A stretch of DNA of 50,307 nucleotides from contig JAVBNE010000099.1 in assembly GCA_031551755.1 (NCBI GenBank), forward strand, positions 1-50,307, in the 5' to 3' direction. Each line of letters opens with the position of its first letter. Within the stretch, counting starts at the first letter, position 1. Of this stretch, positions 1 through 8,291 are shown piece by piece. Origin of the DNA: JAVBMU01 sp031551755 (GTDB taxonomy: Bacteria > Actinomycetota > Actinomycetes > Actinomycetales > Cellulomonadaceae). Made by a program: the position numbers and the translations under genes. Under the pieces are notes generated by a model. That model saw nothing but the letters and a program-made list of their open reading frames with translations, was not told the origin of the DNA and searched no databases.

Positions 1-84
1 GAAGATCTACGTCGATGGTGCTTTGGTGGCCAGTGATGCGTCGACGACCACGGCGCAGAACATCTCCGGTTACTGGAAGGTCGG
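1..84 (+). repeat. 84-bp direct repeat, copy 1 (LamG segment)
   Basis: Bases 1-84 are identical to 922-1005. The offset is 921 bases, exactly 307 codons, so the repeat preserves the reading frame. It encodes the LamG strand containing KIYVDGALVASDAS. The homology may extend left of the window. Confidence 0.95.
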
Positions 85-2257
85 TGCCGATTATGTGTGG
101 ACCGGGGCGGGAACCTCCGCCCTGACCGGCAGCATCGACGACGCAGCGGCCTATCAGCGGGTGCTGCCTGCCAGCGAGATCGCCGATCTCTACCAGGCAT
201 CGCGTACCCCGGTGATCCCGCCCACGGCGGCGTACTCCTTCCAGACGTCGGGTTACACGGCGACCTTCGATGCTTCGGCGTCGACAGCGGGAGTGGGACG
301 CACCCTCGCGTCTTATGCGTGGGACTTCGGTGACGGTACGACCGGCACCGGCATCAAGCCGTCGCACACCTACACCAAGCCGGGTACTTTCCCGGTGACC
401 TTGACGGTGACGGACTCGGACGGCTCGGTGGGTCGGGTGACGACTTCGGTCAAGCTCAATTACTACGCCATCGCGGTCAAGCAGTCCCGGCCGGATGTCT
501 TCTGGCAGTTCGAGGAGGGAATCGGTGCCACCTCGGCTGCCGACTCCAGCACCAACGGAGCGACCGGTAGGGTCATCGGGAACCCCGGATTCGGTGGTGA
601 CGGTGCGCGAACCGGCATGTCTGGGCTTTCCCAGACCGGTGTCTCCGGCGCGGTGGTGTCGCCGATGCAGATGAATGCGCCGAAGTCGTACACGATCTCG
701 GCGTGGTTCTCCACGAAGAGCACGGTTGGTGGGCGGATCATCGGCATGGCGAATAACCTGACCGGCAACTCGGGTGGTTATGACCGTGAGGTGTATGTGC
801 GTTCGGACGGTAAGTTGACGTTCTTCGTTAATCCAGGTGCGGCGAAGGTGTTGACGACGCCGGCGGCGTATAACGACGGTGCGTGGCATCAGGTGGTGGC
901 GACTCAGGGCGGCGACGGGATGAAGATCTACGTCGATGGTGCTTTGGTGGCCAGTGATGCGTCGACGACCACGGCGCAGAACATCTCCGGTTACTGGAAG
1001 GTCGGCACGGACAACGTCTGGTCAGGAACCGCCACGGCGTACCTGACCGGTGGCATCGACGATGCCGCCGCCTATCAGCGGGTCCTGTCGGCCAACGAAA
1101 TCGCCAACCTCTACGCCGTCTCCCAGGGTGCGATCCCGCCGATCGCAGCGTTCACCTCCAAGGTGGCCGGCTCGCGGGTGGCCTTCGACGCTTCTACCAC
1201 TCAGGTGGGGCAGGGGAAGAGCGTGCAGTCCTATTTCTGGGACTTCGGCGATGACACGACGGGTACCGGGGTCACCCCCTCGCACACCTACACCGAAGTC
1301 GGCGACTTCCCTGTGACCCTGACCGTCACGGACTCGGCAGGTCTGGTCTCCCAGGTCCGGCACACCGTGACGATCGCGCCACCGCATGCCGACCCGAAGG
1401 CCGTCATCATCGCGAGCCAGCAGGGTCTGACGACGGATTTCGACGCGACGAAATCGGTCATTGACCCGGAGACCACGGTCTCGGAGTACCTGTGGAACTT
1501 CGGAGATGGCGAGACATCGACCCAGGCCAAGGTGTCGCACCGGTACGCGGCGGCTGGTAACTACCGAGTGACCTTGACGGTCACTGATGCGCTCGGTTCC
1601 TCTGGCACCGCGACCAAGGACATCAACGTCAGCGGAACCATCGCTGCCGATGCATTTGAGCGCACCGGATCGTGGGGTACCGCGGATGTTGGTGGCGCAT
1701 GGAAGACCGACGGCGGACTCACGGTCGACGGTGGTGCGGGACTCGTCGTCCTTCCCTCCCCAGGGCAGACTCGGAACGCCTACCTGACCGAGGTCAGCGC
1801 GCGGGACGTGGATGCCCAGGTCGACATGACTTTGGTCAAGAGGGCAGAGGGCGGTTCGACGATGCCCTCCCTGGTGGTCCGGCACACCAACGCCGGGGAC
1901 TACCGCGCAAAGCTCGTGGTAGGCACCAATGGGTCGGTGTCGGTGAATATCACCAAGAACACTGCTGCCGGTGAGGGCTTCGTCAAATCCGCCATCATGC
2001 CGGATTACACGTACGCGGCCGGTGACGTGCTCTCCGTGCGGATGCAGGCTGTGACGACCGATGGCCTGACCGCGCTCAAGGTCAAGGTGTGGAGGGCTGA
2101 CACGACCGAGCCGACGGCCTGGTTCATCACCGGTACCGATTCGGAGTCGGTCCTGCAAAGTGCCGGTCAGATCGGGATCTCGGCCTACTTGTCCGGAGCG
2201 GCGACCAACTCACCCCAGACGATCCGGATCGACAACCTGTTGGTGGTTGCGCCGTGA
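2..2257 (+). CDS. Secreted PKD/LamG repeat protein, 5' end missing
   Basis: The reading frame is open from base 2, so the gene begins outside the window; 751 codons are visible. In order it encodes the end of a LamG (concanavalin-like) domain, a PKD domain (about 224-470, with WDFGDGTTGTG and a PVTLTVTDS strand), a complete LamG domain (about 470-1125), two more PKD domains (about 1137-1380 and 1387-1635; WDFGDDTTGTG, WNFGDGETST) and a C-terminal module of about 200 residues that starts near FERTGSWGTADVGGAW. PKD and LamG domains are extracellular carbohydrate- or protein-binding beta-sandwiches, so a surface or secreted adhesin-like role is inferred. No LPXTG motif or C-terminal membrane segment is visible, so the anchor, if any, is unknown. 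The C-terminal module recurs in the next gene. The LamG copies are nearly identical over 84 bases. Confidence 0.85.
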   Translation, partial: KIYVDGALVASDASTTTAQNISGYWKVGADYVWTGAGTSALTGSIDDAAAYQRVLPASEIADLYQASRTPVIPPTAAYSFQTSGYTATFDASASTAGVGRTLASYAWDFGDGTTGTGIKPSHTYTKPGTFPVTLTVTDSDGSVGRVTTSVKLNYYAIAVKQSRPDVFWQFEEGIGATSAADSSTNGATGRVIGNPGFGGDGARTGMSGLSQTGVSGAVVSPMQMNAPKSYTISAWFSTKSTVGGRIIGMANNLTGNSGGYDREVYVRSDGKLTFFVNPGAAKVLTTPAAYNDGAWHQVVATQGGDGMKIYVDGALVASDASTTTAQNISGYWKVGTDNVWSGTATAYLTGGIDDAAAYQRVLSANEIANLYAVSQGAIPPIAAFTSKVAGSRVAFDASTTQVGQGKSVQSYFWDFGDDTTGTGVTPSHTYTEVGDFPVTLTVTDSAGLVSQVRHTVTIAPPHADPKAVIIASQQGLTTDFDATKSVIDPETTVSEYLWNFGDGETSTQAKVSHRYAAAGNYRVTLTVTDALGSSGTATKDINVSGTIAADAFERTGSWGTADVGGAWKTDGGLTVDGGAGLVVLPSPGQTRNAYLTEVSARDVDAQVDMTLVKRAEGGSTMPSLVVRHTNAGDYRAKLVVGTNGSVSVNITKNTAAGEGFVKSAIMPDYTYAAGDVLSVRMQAVTTDGLTALKVKVWRADTTEPTAWFITGTDSESVLQSAGQIGISAYLSGAATNSPQTIRIDNLLVVAP
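922..1005 (+). repeat. 84-bp direct repeat, copy 2 (LamG segment)
   Basis: Second copy of the repeat at 1-84, identical base for base; identity breaks at 1006. Silent positions are conserved too, so this points to recent duplication or gene conversion rather than protein-level selection. Confidence 0.95.
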
Positions 2258-2280
2258 TCGAGTAGATCGGTTGTCCAACT

Positions 2281-2322
2281 GCTCGTGGGGTGGTGTCTTT
2301 CATCAGGCACCACCCCACGAGC
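2281..2322 (+). terminator. Rho-independent-type terminator after the PKD/LamG gene
   Basis: A perfect 15-bp stem (2281-2295 with 2308-2322) closes a 12-base loop 23 bases after the stop codon, followed by TTTCGTGT. The weak T-tract is usual in high-GC genomes. Confidence 0.85.
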
Positions 2323-2734
2323 TTTCGTGTCTGCCAAGTGAAGGAGCTGTGTTCTTCAACACATTATGGATTAGCGAGAGCGCTCCCACCTGCGGTGTCG
2401 GTTCGTGATGCCGTTGGCTTCCAACGGGTAGAAGTGGCCGCCGAAAGGCCGGTCAAAGGGCACCCGTCCTCGTTTCACGTCAGCCATCTGCCGGATACAA
2501 GACAAAGAACCGCAGTGAACAGACCAATTACCCGAGTGGTCGCCTTGGCGAAGCCCAAGGATTGGTTTGGTTCCCGAATTACCCGATTCTCGCTTGACGG
2601 CCGGTATCCGTCTAACCCGACACTTGATTTGTGTGGTCAATGCGGAAGGATGGAAAAAGCTGGGTGTTGGAACAATCGTGCCAAGGTGTCCGCTCGACTG
2701 ATCGATGGCCCGGCGCGTCGCCTTAAGGAGCGCC
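2323..2734. other. Intergenic region before the beta-propeller gene
   Basis: About 410 bases without a supportable gene; frames that cross it have neither a ribosome binding site nor protein-like composition. It is less GC-rich than its neighbours and presumably carries the promoter of the next gene. The only structure I see is a 10-base direct repeat, AATTACCCGA, at 2526-2535 and 2577-2586, 51 bases apart. Confidence 0.5.
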
Positions 2735-5008
2735 ATGAGAAGCAGCCGGAGACCTCTTTCCCGCCTTGTCGGTTCGCTGACGGCCGGAGCCGTTGTCGTT
2801 TCGGTAGCCGCCTTCGGGCCGGCCCAAGCGGCCCGCGCCGATGATTTGGCCCCCGGTGCGCCGGCGGTTGAGCAGCGGCCAGCGTCGGCCGTGACTGCGG
2901 ATAACCTGCCGACGGTGCAGATCGACAGCGGCGTGGTGTGGACCCAGACGATTGTGGGGAACACGGTCTTCGCGGGTGGTTCGTTCTCGCAGACTCGGCC
3001 TGCTGGTGCCGCCCGAGGGCAGCAACTCACCGCGCGCGCCAACCTGCTTGCTTACGATATTCGTACAGGGAATCTGATCGGAGGCTTCGCGCCGACCGTC
3101 AATGGTCCAGTCAAGGTGGTCCGGGCAAGCCCGGACGGCAAACGTCTCTACATCGGCGGCACCTTCACGCAGGTCAACGGCCAGGCGCGCAACAACATCG
3201 CGGCGCTGAATCCGTCGACGGGTCAGCTCCTGCCCGACTTCTCCGGCGCCATCGGCGGGTCGTACGTCAACGCGATCGCGGTATCGGGCAGCTACGTCTA
3301 CGTCGGCGGGCTGTTCTCCCGAGCGAACGGGGCGGCACGCACGAATCTGGCCGCTTTCGACCACAAGGGCACCCTGCGTGACTGGGCGCCGACGGCCGAC
3401 CGGCAGGTCGACGGCATGGTCCTAGCCCCCAAGGGCGACCGCGTCATTGTGTCTGGCCGTTTCGGGCGCGTGAACAACACCACTGCCATCGGCACCGGAT
3501 CGTTGAACGCCACCACGGGTGCCGTCATGCCGTGGGCGATCAACACGGTGGTGAAGAACGGTAACGCCAATACCGGCGGTACTTGGGGTCTGAGTACCGA
3601 CGGGAAGAACATCTACGGCGCCACATGGAACACCGGTGGGGGCAACTACGAGGGCACATGGGCGGCCAACCCGGATACCGGAGCGATCGTTTGGCTGACG
3701 GACGGCCGGGGTGATCAGTACGACGTCTACTCCGACGGCACCACCACCTACGAGGTCGGTCACTCCCACCTGCTGACCTCGATCGGCGGTTGGGCCGACT
3801 ACCGGACTCCTGCCGGTAACCACCAGTTCGCGGTCGCGCTCACGACGCAGCCCAAGGGACGTTCGATCGGTGGCGGGTACTACTCCTTCAAGGGTCAGCC
3901 CGGGCCCGCTGTAGTGAACTGGACACCGCTCTTCTACTCCGGCACGGCGACTGGCATGGGTCAGGCCGGGTGGACCGTCACCGGGAACGGCGACTACGTA
4001 GTGATCGCCGGAGAGTTCCCAGCGGTGAATGGCGATAACCAGTATGGTATGACGCGTTTCGCCAAGCCTGCACTCGCTCCGGACAAGTCGGGTCCGCGCG
4101 AGGCGGGAACCACTTGGGGCACGCCGTCGTTCAGGGCCGGTCCGGCCGGCGGCACGGTCTCGATCCGTACGACGTGGGACCGTGACGACATTAACCTGAC
4201 ATACCAGCTGATGCGGTCAGGAACCTCGACGCCGGTGGCGGTTTCGACCGTGCCCTCGATCTTCTGGCAGCGCGGCACGGTGACGTTGACCGACGACAGT
4301 GCCAAGCCGGGTCAGACCTACTCCTATCAAGTCAAGGTCGTCGACCCGAACGGTAACAGTCAGCTCAGCGCAAGCGTCAGCGGGAAGGCCGGCGCCTGCG
4401 CGGCAGCGGGCTGCCCGGTCCCGAAAATCCTGGTGGTGGACGACGGCGACGGCGGGAATCCAGCGGCTGCGGGTAAGCAGGCCGATCTGAACGTTGCGGT
4501 GTCCGCGCCAGGAGCAAGTCGTGAACAGTTCACCGCTACGGTCGCGTCGCAGAACGTCGAAGCCAAGATGGACATTGCGGTGAACAGGCTGCCGACAGGT
4601 GGCGCCACGATGCCACAGGTGGTGGTGCGCCGCACCAATGCTGGTGATTACCGTTCGAAGCTGATCATCAGCCCCAACGGCGCTGTGTCGGTCAGTTTGA
4701 CCAAGTACACCGCCGCCGGGGGCGAGGGCATCATCAAGTCCGCGGTCGTGCCGAACCTCACCTACAAGGCAAATGATGCGCTCTCGGTTCGCCTCAAGGC
4801 GACGACCGCGAACGGAGTCACGACGCTGAGCACCAAGGTGTGGAAGGCCAATACCGCCGAGCCCACCGCGTGGAACCTGACGACCACTGATTCGACCGCT
4901 GCGCTGCAGACCACCGGCAAGGTGGGCATCTCGGTCTACCTGTCGGGCAAGTCGACCAACTCCCCGCAGAACGTCACCGGCCGGAGCTTCACAGTCACGA
5001 CCCAGTAG
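2735..5008 (+). CDS. Secreted beta-propeller-like protein with shared C-terminal module
   Basis: 757 residues. The ATG at 2735 is chosen over an in-frame ATG at 2705 because AAGGAG lies four bases upstream and the product then opens with a classical signal peptide (basic MRSSRR, a hydrophobic stretch, then AQAARA). The first ~450 residues carry repeated blades with motifs such as YIGGTFTQVNGQ, YVGGLFSRANG and IVSGRFGRVNN, the pattern of delta-60/DUF5122-type beta-propellers. A fibronectin-III-like stretch follows (about 4120-4390). The last ~160 residues match the C-terminus of the preceding gene closely (NAGDYRSKL, EPTAWNLT, KVGISVYLSGKSTNSPQ). A secreted or surface role beside the PKD/LamG protein is inferred; substrate unknown. 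There is no obvious catalytic motif. Confidence 0.85.
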   Translation: MRSSRRPLSRLVGSLTAGAVVVSVAAFGPAQAARADDLAPGAPAVEQRPASAVTADNLPTVQIDSGVVWTQTIVGNTVFAGGSFSQTRPAGAARGQQLTARANLLAYDIRTGNLIGGFAPTVNGPVKVVRASPDGKRLYIGGTFTQVNGQARNNIAALNPSTGQLLPDFSGAIGGSYVNAIAVSGSYVYVGGLFSRANGAARTNLAAFDHKGTLRDWAPTADRQVDGMVLAPKGDRVIVSGRFGRVNNTTAIGTGSLNATTGAVMPWAINTVVKNGNANTGGTWGLSTDGKNIYGATWNTGGGNYEGTWAANPDTGAIVWLTDGRGDQYDVYSDGTTTYEVGHSHLLTSIGGWADYRTPAGNHQFAVALTTQPKGRSIGGGYYSFKGQPGPAVVNWTPLFYSGTATGMGQAGWTVTGNGDYVVIAGEFPAVNGDNQYGMTRFAKPALAPDKSGPREAGTTWGTPSFRAGPAGGTVSIRTTWDRDDINLTYQLMRSGTSTPVAVSTVPSIFWQRGTVTLTDDSAKPGQTYSYQVKVVDPNGNSQLSASVSGKAGACAAAGCPVPKILVVDDGDGGNPAAAGKQADLNVAVSAPGASREQFTATVASQNVEAKMDIAVNRLPTGGATMPQVVVRRTNAGDYRSKLIISPNGAVSVSLTKYTAAGGEGIIKSAVVPNLTYKANDALSVRLKATTANGVTTLSTKVWKANTAEPTAWNLTTTDSTAALQTTGKVGISVYLSGKSTNSPQNVTGRSFTVTTQ

Positions 5009-5130
5009 GTGCTGCCGACCAACCCGGCAACAATCGAATGTTGACCCTCCGGTAGTACCGCAGCGCAGACCCTTCGCCCGGACAGCCGAAGATCAACGAA
5101 AAGGAACGCCTTCGACGAGCGGCACACACA

Positions 5131-5168
5131 CAACGAGGGGTAGTGCCCACAGGCACTACCCCTCGTTG
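5131..5168. terminator. Bidirectional terminator between convergent genes
   Basis: A perfect 17-bp inverted repeat (5131-5147 with 5152-5168) around a CACA loop, between the + strand propeller gene (ends 5008) and the - strand monooxygenase (ends 5243). It can serve both. Confidence 0.9.
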
Positions 5169-5242
5169 CGCACATCGTTGTGCAGGTGGTGCGTCGATCG
5201 GGTGCGGGGTCGCACCACACCCGATCGAGCGACTTGTGACCG

Positions 5243-6700
5243 TCAGTCCTTGCGGGCGAGCAGGTCGCGGATACGCTGGCGCGCGGGCTCCCGGTCGTAG
5301 CTGTTGATGAGTGCACCGGCCATGCGCACCGGGTCGCCGAAGAAGAAGTACTCGTACAGCGACTCCCGGCCGACGAACCCGGAGACCGAGGCGTCGAGAG
5401 CCAGCCGGAACAGTCGTGCCCGGCTTTCGGCGTCCGTCATGGCGCCCTGGAGGTACTGGTCGATGTCCGCGCGTCCCTCGCCGGCGAGGTCGGCCTCGCT
5501 GGGCAACGCCATCAGACCGCCGGCGCCGAACTTCCGGATGATCTCCGGCAACCGTTGCGACACCAGCCGCGGGTACCAGTTGCGGGCCGCGTTGAGCGTC
5601 TCCCACCGCGGCAGGTACACACCCTCCGCGTTCACCGCGCCGTCGACTTCGCAGGCCCGCAACACCGCGCGCTCCAGCTCGGTATAGCTGATGAGCTCGG
5701 CGATGTCCTGCTGGATGTGCTGGAAGCCGCCGATGCCGATCGCCTCGGCCATCTCGCTGGCCAGCCCGAGGTAGAACTCGGTCTTCGCGAGCGTCCGGCA
5801 CACCACCTGGTGGGTCATGAGCTGACCGGCGCCCGTGGCCGCATAGAAGTCGTTGCACAACTCCGGGTGGCCGAGCAGGAAGACCCGCTCATTGGGCACG
5901 AAGACGTCGTCGAAGATGACGACCGCATCCATCTCGTCATAGCGCGAGGCCAGCGGCTCGTCGAAGGTGGAGCCACCGCGGTAGAACGGCGTCCGGCAGT
6001 AGTACTTCAGGCCCGGCGCGTCGTTCTGGATAGCGAAGGCGTAGGAGTACGGGGCATCCTCCGGGGTGCCGCGCAGGACGGTGGAGGGGAAGACGAGGAG
6101 TTCGTCGGCGATCGGTGCGATCGTTGCGAGCATCCGGGCGCCCCGGATGACGATGCCGTCGGGACGCTCTTCCACGATGCGTGCGGCCAGCTGGCCGCTT
6201 CCGGTCTGGTTGGCGTTCTGGGCTCGGTTGACCTGCGGTGGGATCAGCGTGTGGGTGGCGAGCAGGTCGTTCTCGCGGGCCATCTCGTAGTACGCCGTGA
6301 TGCGCTCGGCGAATACCGGGTCGGCCTGTCCGAAGAAGGTCTTGGCTGTGCTCAACGCGGTCAGGGAGCTGTTCATGTAGTCGCCCGAGCGGCCGAGGAA
6401 GCCACCCGAGTACTCGGCCCAGGTGCTGATCGCCTCCCGGCGTTTGACCAGGTCATCCACGGTGCGGGGGACCAGGAACGAGGCGCCGACCAGGTCCCCG
6501 GTGGTCGGTGACTTGAATGTCAGCGCCTCCTGGAACTGCGGGTCGTGCTGCATGTCGTAGAGGTGGGCGTACGTGCGGGCGTTATTGCGGAACAGGGGAT
6601 GTTCGGCGACCTTGCTCGTGATCTTCTCGCCGTCGATGTACAGCTCCGGCGTCATCGAGTTGAGCTTGTCGAGGAACTGCGCTCCGGTGCGGATTCCCAT
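5243..6700 (-). CDS. hpaB: 4-hydroxyphenylacetate 3-monooxygenase family, oxygenase component (HpaB-like)
   Basis: 485 residues, the normal length of the FADH2-dependent HpaB family, which hydroxylates phenolic rings ortho to an existing hydroxyl using reduced flavin from a partner reductase. Family features visible: N-terminal MGIRTGAQFLDKL, LIPPQVNRAQ, the ARMLATIAPIADEL region, and FDDVFVPNERVFL. The start follows GAAGGAG by five bases. The likely reductase partner (6743-7270) lies 42 bases upstream in the same transcript, and an IclR regulator diverges from it. The family also contains chlorophenol and 4-hydroxybutyryl-CoA-type members, so the true substrate is not fixed; a phenolic acid is the inference, supported by the nearby MHS transporter. 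Confidence 0.88.
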   Translation of the reverse strand: MGIRTGAQFLDKLNSMTPELYIDGEKITSKVAEHPLFRNNARTYAHLYDMQHDPQFQEALTFKSPTTGDLVGASFLVPRTVDDLVKRREAISTWAEYSGGFLGRSGDYMNSSLTALSTAKTFFGQADPVFAERITAYYEMARENDLLATHTLIPPQVNRAQNANQTGSGQLAARIVEERPDGIVIRGARMLATIAPIADELLVFPSTVLRGTPEDAPYSYAFAIQNDAPGLKYYCRTPFYRGGSTFDEPLASRYDEMDAVVIFDDVFVPNERVFLLGHPELCNDFYAATGAGQLMTHQVVCRTLAKTEFYLGLASEMAEAIGIGGFQHIQQDIAELISYTELERAVLRACEVDGAVNAEGVYLPRWETLNAARNWYPRLVSQRLPEIIRKFGAGGLMALPSEADLAGEGRADIDQYLQGAMTDAESRARLFRLALDASVSGFVGRESLYEYFFFGDPVRMAGALINSYDREPARQRIRDLLARKD

Positions 6701-6742
6701 GGCACTCCTTCGTGGGTTAGTGGTGGAACAGGGGTACGTCTG

Positions 6743-7270
6743 TCAGAGCAGCGCTTCGTAGCCGGGGGTCGACTCGTGCATGATGGTGAACTGGCCGTTG
6801 TGGAAGCCGAGGGCGTCCCCGGCGCGATAGTCGAATTCCTGGACTTCGCCGATGAACAGCGTGTGATCCCCGGCGGTGTGTTCGGCCCAGGGGGTGCATT
6901 CGAACCAGCTCAGGACGCCGGCCAGCCGTGGGGCATGCTGGCCCTCGATCCACTGGGGTTCGAGGTTCGGCTTCCCGGCGAAGTGCATCGCGAGGTCACG
7001 TTGTTCGGCGCCCAGGATGTTGATGGTGAACGGCACCCCTCGCAGCAGGTCATGGGCATGCACATTGGACTGGATGGAGACCAACACCAGCGGCGGTTTC
7101 ATGGAGACCGAGGTGAAGGAGTTCACCGTCAGCCCGTGTCGCTTGGTGGGGGCGTCGAAGGTGACGACGGCGACGCCGGTGGCGAATCGTCCCAACGAGC
7201 CGCGGAGGAAGTGGTCCGGCGGCCGGTACAGCGTTGACTCGGGCCTGAATCCAGTGTCCTTGGCGATCAT
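6743..7270 (-). CDS. hpaC: Flavin reductase (HpaC-like), partner of the monooxygenase
   Basis: 175 residues. The sequence shows the flavin-reductase (FMN-binding split barrel) signature: RFATGVAVVT, GLTVNSFTSVSMKPPLV, FTINILG and GDHTLFIGEV. It would reduce FAD or FMN with NAD(P)H and pass it to the oxygenase encoded downstream. The ATG at 7270 is preceded by GAGGGAG with a spacing of seven bases; the frame stays open far upstream (to about 7954), but that extension lies antisense to the IclR gene and is not coding. First gene of a two-gene operon whose promoter region holds two palindromes at 7355-7389. Confidence 0.88.
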   Translation of the reverse strand: MIAKDTGFRPESTLYRPPDHFLRGSLGRFATGVAVVTFDAPTKRHGLTVNSFTSVSMKPPLVLVSIQSNVHAHDLLRGVPFTINILGAEQRDLAMHFAGKPNLEPQWIEGQHAPRLAGVLSWFECTPWAEHTAGDHTLFIGEVQEFDYRAGDALGFHNGQFTIMHESTPGYEALL

Positions 7271-7354
7271 CTCGTACTCCCTCGGCAGCGTTGCTCGAAA
7301 GACTTCGCGTGGGACCGGTGTGGTTCGCGGCCCGGTTGACGGGGTGGTCGACCC

Positions 7355-7369
7355 GTTCGATAATCGAAC
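7355..7369. promoter_or_regulatory. Palindromic operator 1 (IclR type)
   Basis: GTTCGATAATCGAAC, a perfect 6-3-6 inverted repeat in the hpaC/iclR intergenic region. It closely resembles the 15-base sites reported for the IclR-family regulators PcaR and PcaU (GTTCGATAATCGCAC). Read on the minus strand it contains GATTAT, a possible -10 for the hpaC transcript. Confidence 0.75.
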
Positions 7370-7374
7370 ACGAT

Positions 7375-7389
7375 GTTCTGATACAGAAC
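7375..7389. promoter_or_regulatory. Palindromic operator 2 (IclR type)
   Basis: GTTCTGATACAGAAC, a second perfect 6-3-6 inverted repeat starting exactly 20 bases after the first and sharing its GTTC/GAAC ends. It lies immediately upstream of an AT-rich TATATACG that could be the -10 of the iclR gene, so binding would repress or control both directions. Confidence 0.75.
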
Positions 7390-7420
7390 TATATACGATC
7401 CGATGGCGAGGTGACAAGAG

Positions 7421-8119
7421 ATGTCCGAGAACCAGAGGGGCCGGGTTCAGACGCTCTCGCGTGGAATCCGCATGCTGGAGGCACTTGCCGAGTCGGAGTC
7501 GCCGATGTCGATCGCCCGGCTCGCCGACGTCCTGAGCCTGCACCGTTCGGTCGCCTACCGGATCGTGCGCACGCTGGAGGACGACGGCCTGGTCTCCCGC
7601 GATGCCACCGGGGCATACCGCCCCGGGGCGCGGCTGGCGACGCTTGCCCGGGGAGTCGCGCGAGACTTGCAGACGGCCGCGCTCCCAGAACTGACCGCCG
7701 TCGCCAACGAACTCCAGATGACCGCGTTCCTCGCCGTCCCCGACCGCACCGAGGTCATCACGCTGGTCAGCGTGGAGCCCCGCGACGCCCATGCGGCCGT
7801 CGCCCAGCACCCGGGTTCCCGGCACTCGCTCGCGATCGGCGCCCCGGGGCTCGCGATCCAAGCCATCCTCTCGCCCGCCGACAGCGATCGGCTGGGACCG
7901 CTCCGGCGCCCGGAGGCCGACGAGGTGCGGGCAGTCGGCTATGCGCACAGCCACGACGAGGTGATCCAGGGCCTCCGGGCGGTCTCCGCACCGCTCGAAG
8001 TCCCCGGCCAGTCACCGGCGGCGCTCGCCGTCGTGTACTTGGGCCGGGACGCGGATCGCGCACTCCTGGGACGGCGGCTGGTCCAGGCGGCAGCCGCCGT
8101 CCGGCAGTCGATGCACTGA
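7421..8119 (+). CDS. IclR-family transcriptional regulator
   Basis: 232 residues: N-terminal winged helix-turn-helix (about residues 8-65; SIARLADVLSLHRSVAYRIVRTLEDDGLV) followed by the effector-binding domain of the IclR family. The start is supported by GAGGTG seven bases upstream. It is divergent from the hpaCB operon with the two palindromes between them, so control of that operon and autoregulation are inferred. IclR proteins commonly respond to aromatic acids or their breakdown products. The C-terminal domain is slightly short compared with the usual ~250-residue family length. Confidence 0.88.
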   Translation: MSENQRGRVQTLSRGIRMLEALAESESPMSIARLADVLSLHRSVAYRIVRTLEDDGLVSRDATGAYRPGARLATLARGVARDLQTAALPELTAVANELQMTAFLAVPDRTEVITLVSVEPRDAHAAVAQHPGSRHSLAIGAPGLAIQAILSPADSDRLGPLRRPEADEVRAVGYAHSHDEVIQGLRAVSAPLEVPGQSPAALAVVYLGRDADRALLGRRLVQAAAAVRQSMH

Positions 8120-8205
8120 GGGATCCAGCCTGCTCCCGATAGACCGATGACGACCCATGACCACCGTTTCCGTGCAGGTCATCGCGCCATACCAGGTGAA
8201 AATTG

Positions 8206-8286
8206 AGCGGGCGACCCGCCCGGTGTGAGGAGTCGCCCGCTGGTCCCGCAACCGCCCGGCATCGGCCTGAGTTCGACGCCGGGCGG
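8206..8286. terminator. Two hairpins between convergent iclR and transporter genes
   Basis: A 10-bp stem (8206-8215 with 8232-8241) is followed by a 9-bp GC-only stem (8252-8260 with 8278-8286). The pair fills the gap between the + strand regulator (ends 8119) and the - strand transporter (ends 8292), consistent with termination in both directions. Confidence 0.7.
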
Positions 8287-8291
8287 GATTG

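Noticed and set aside
1022..2158. Long minus-strand reading frame of 378 codons
   Set aside because: Antisense to the PKD domains; Arg/Gly/His-rich composition typical of shadow frames in GC-rich DNA, no ribosome binding site.
5555..6511. 318-codon + strand frame across the monooxygenase gene
   Set aside because: Opposite strand of the well-supported hpaB gene, with shadow-frame composition.
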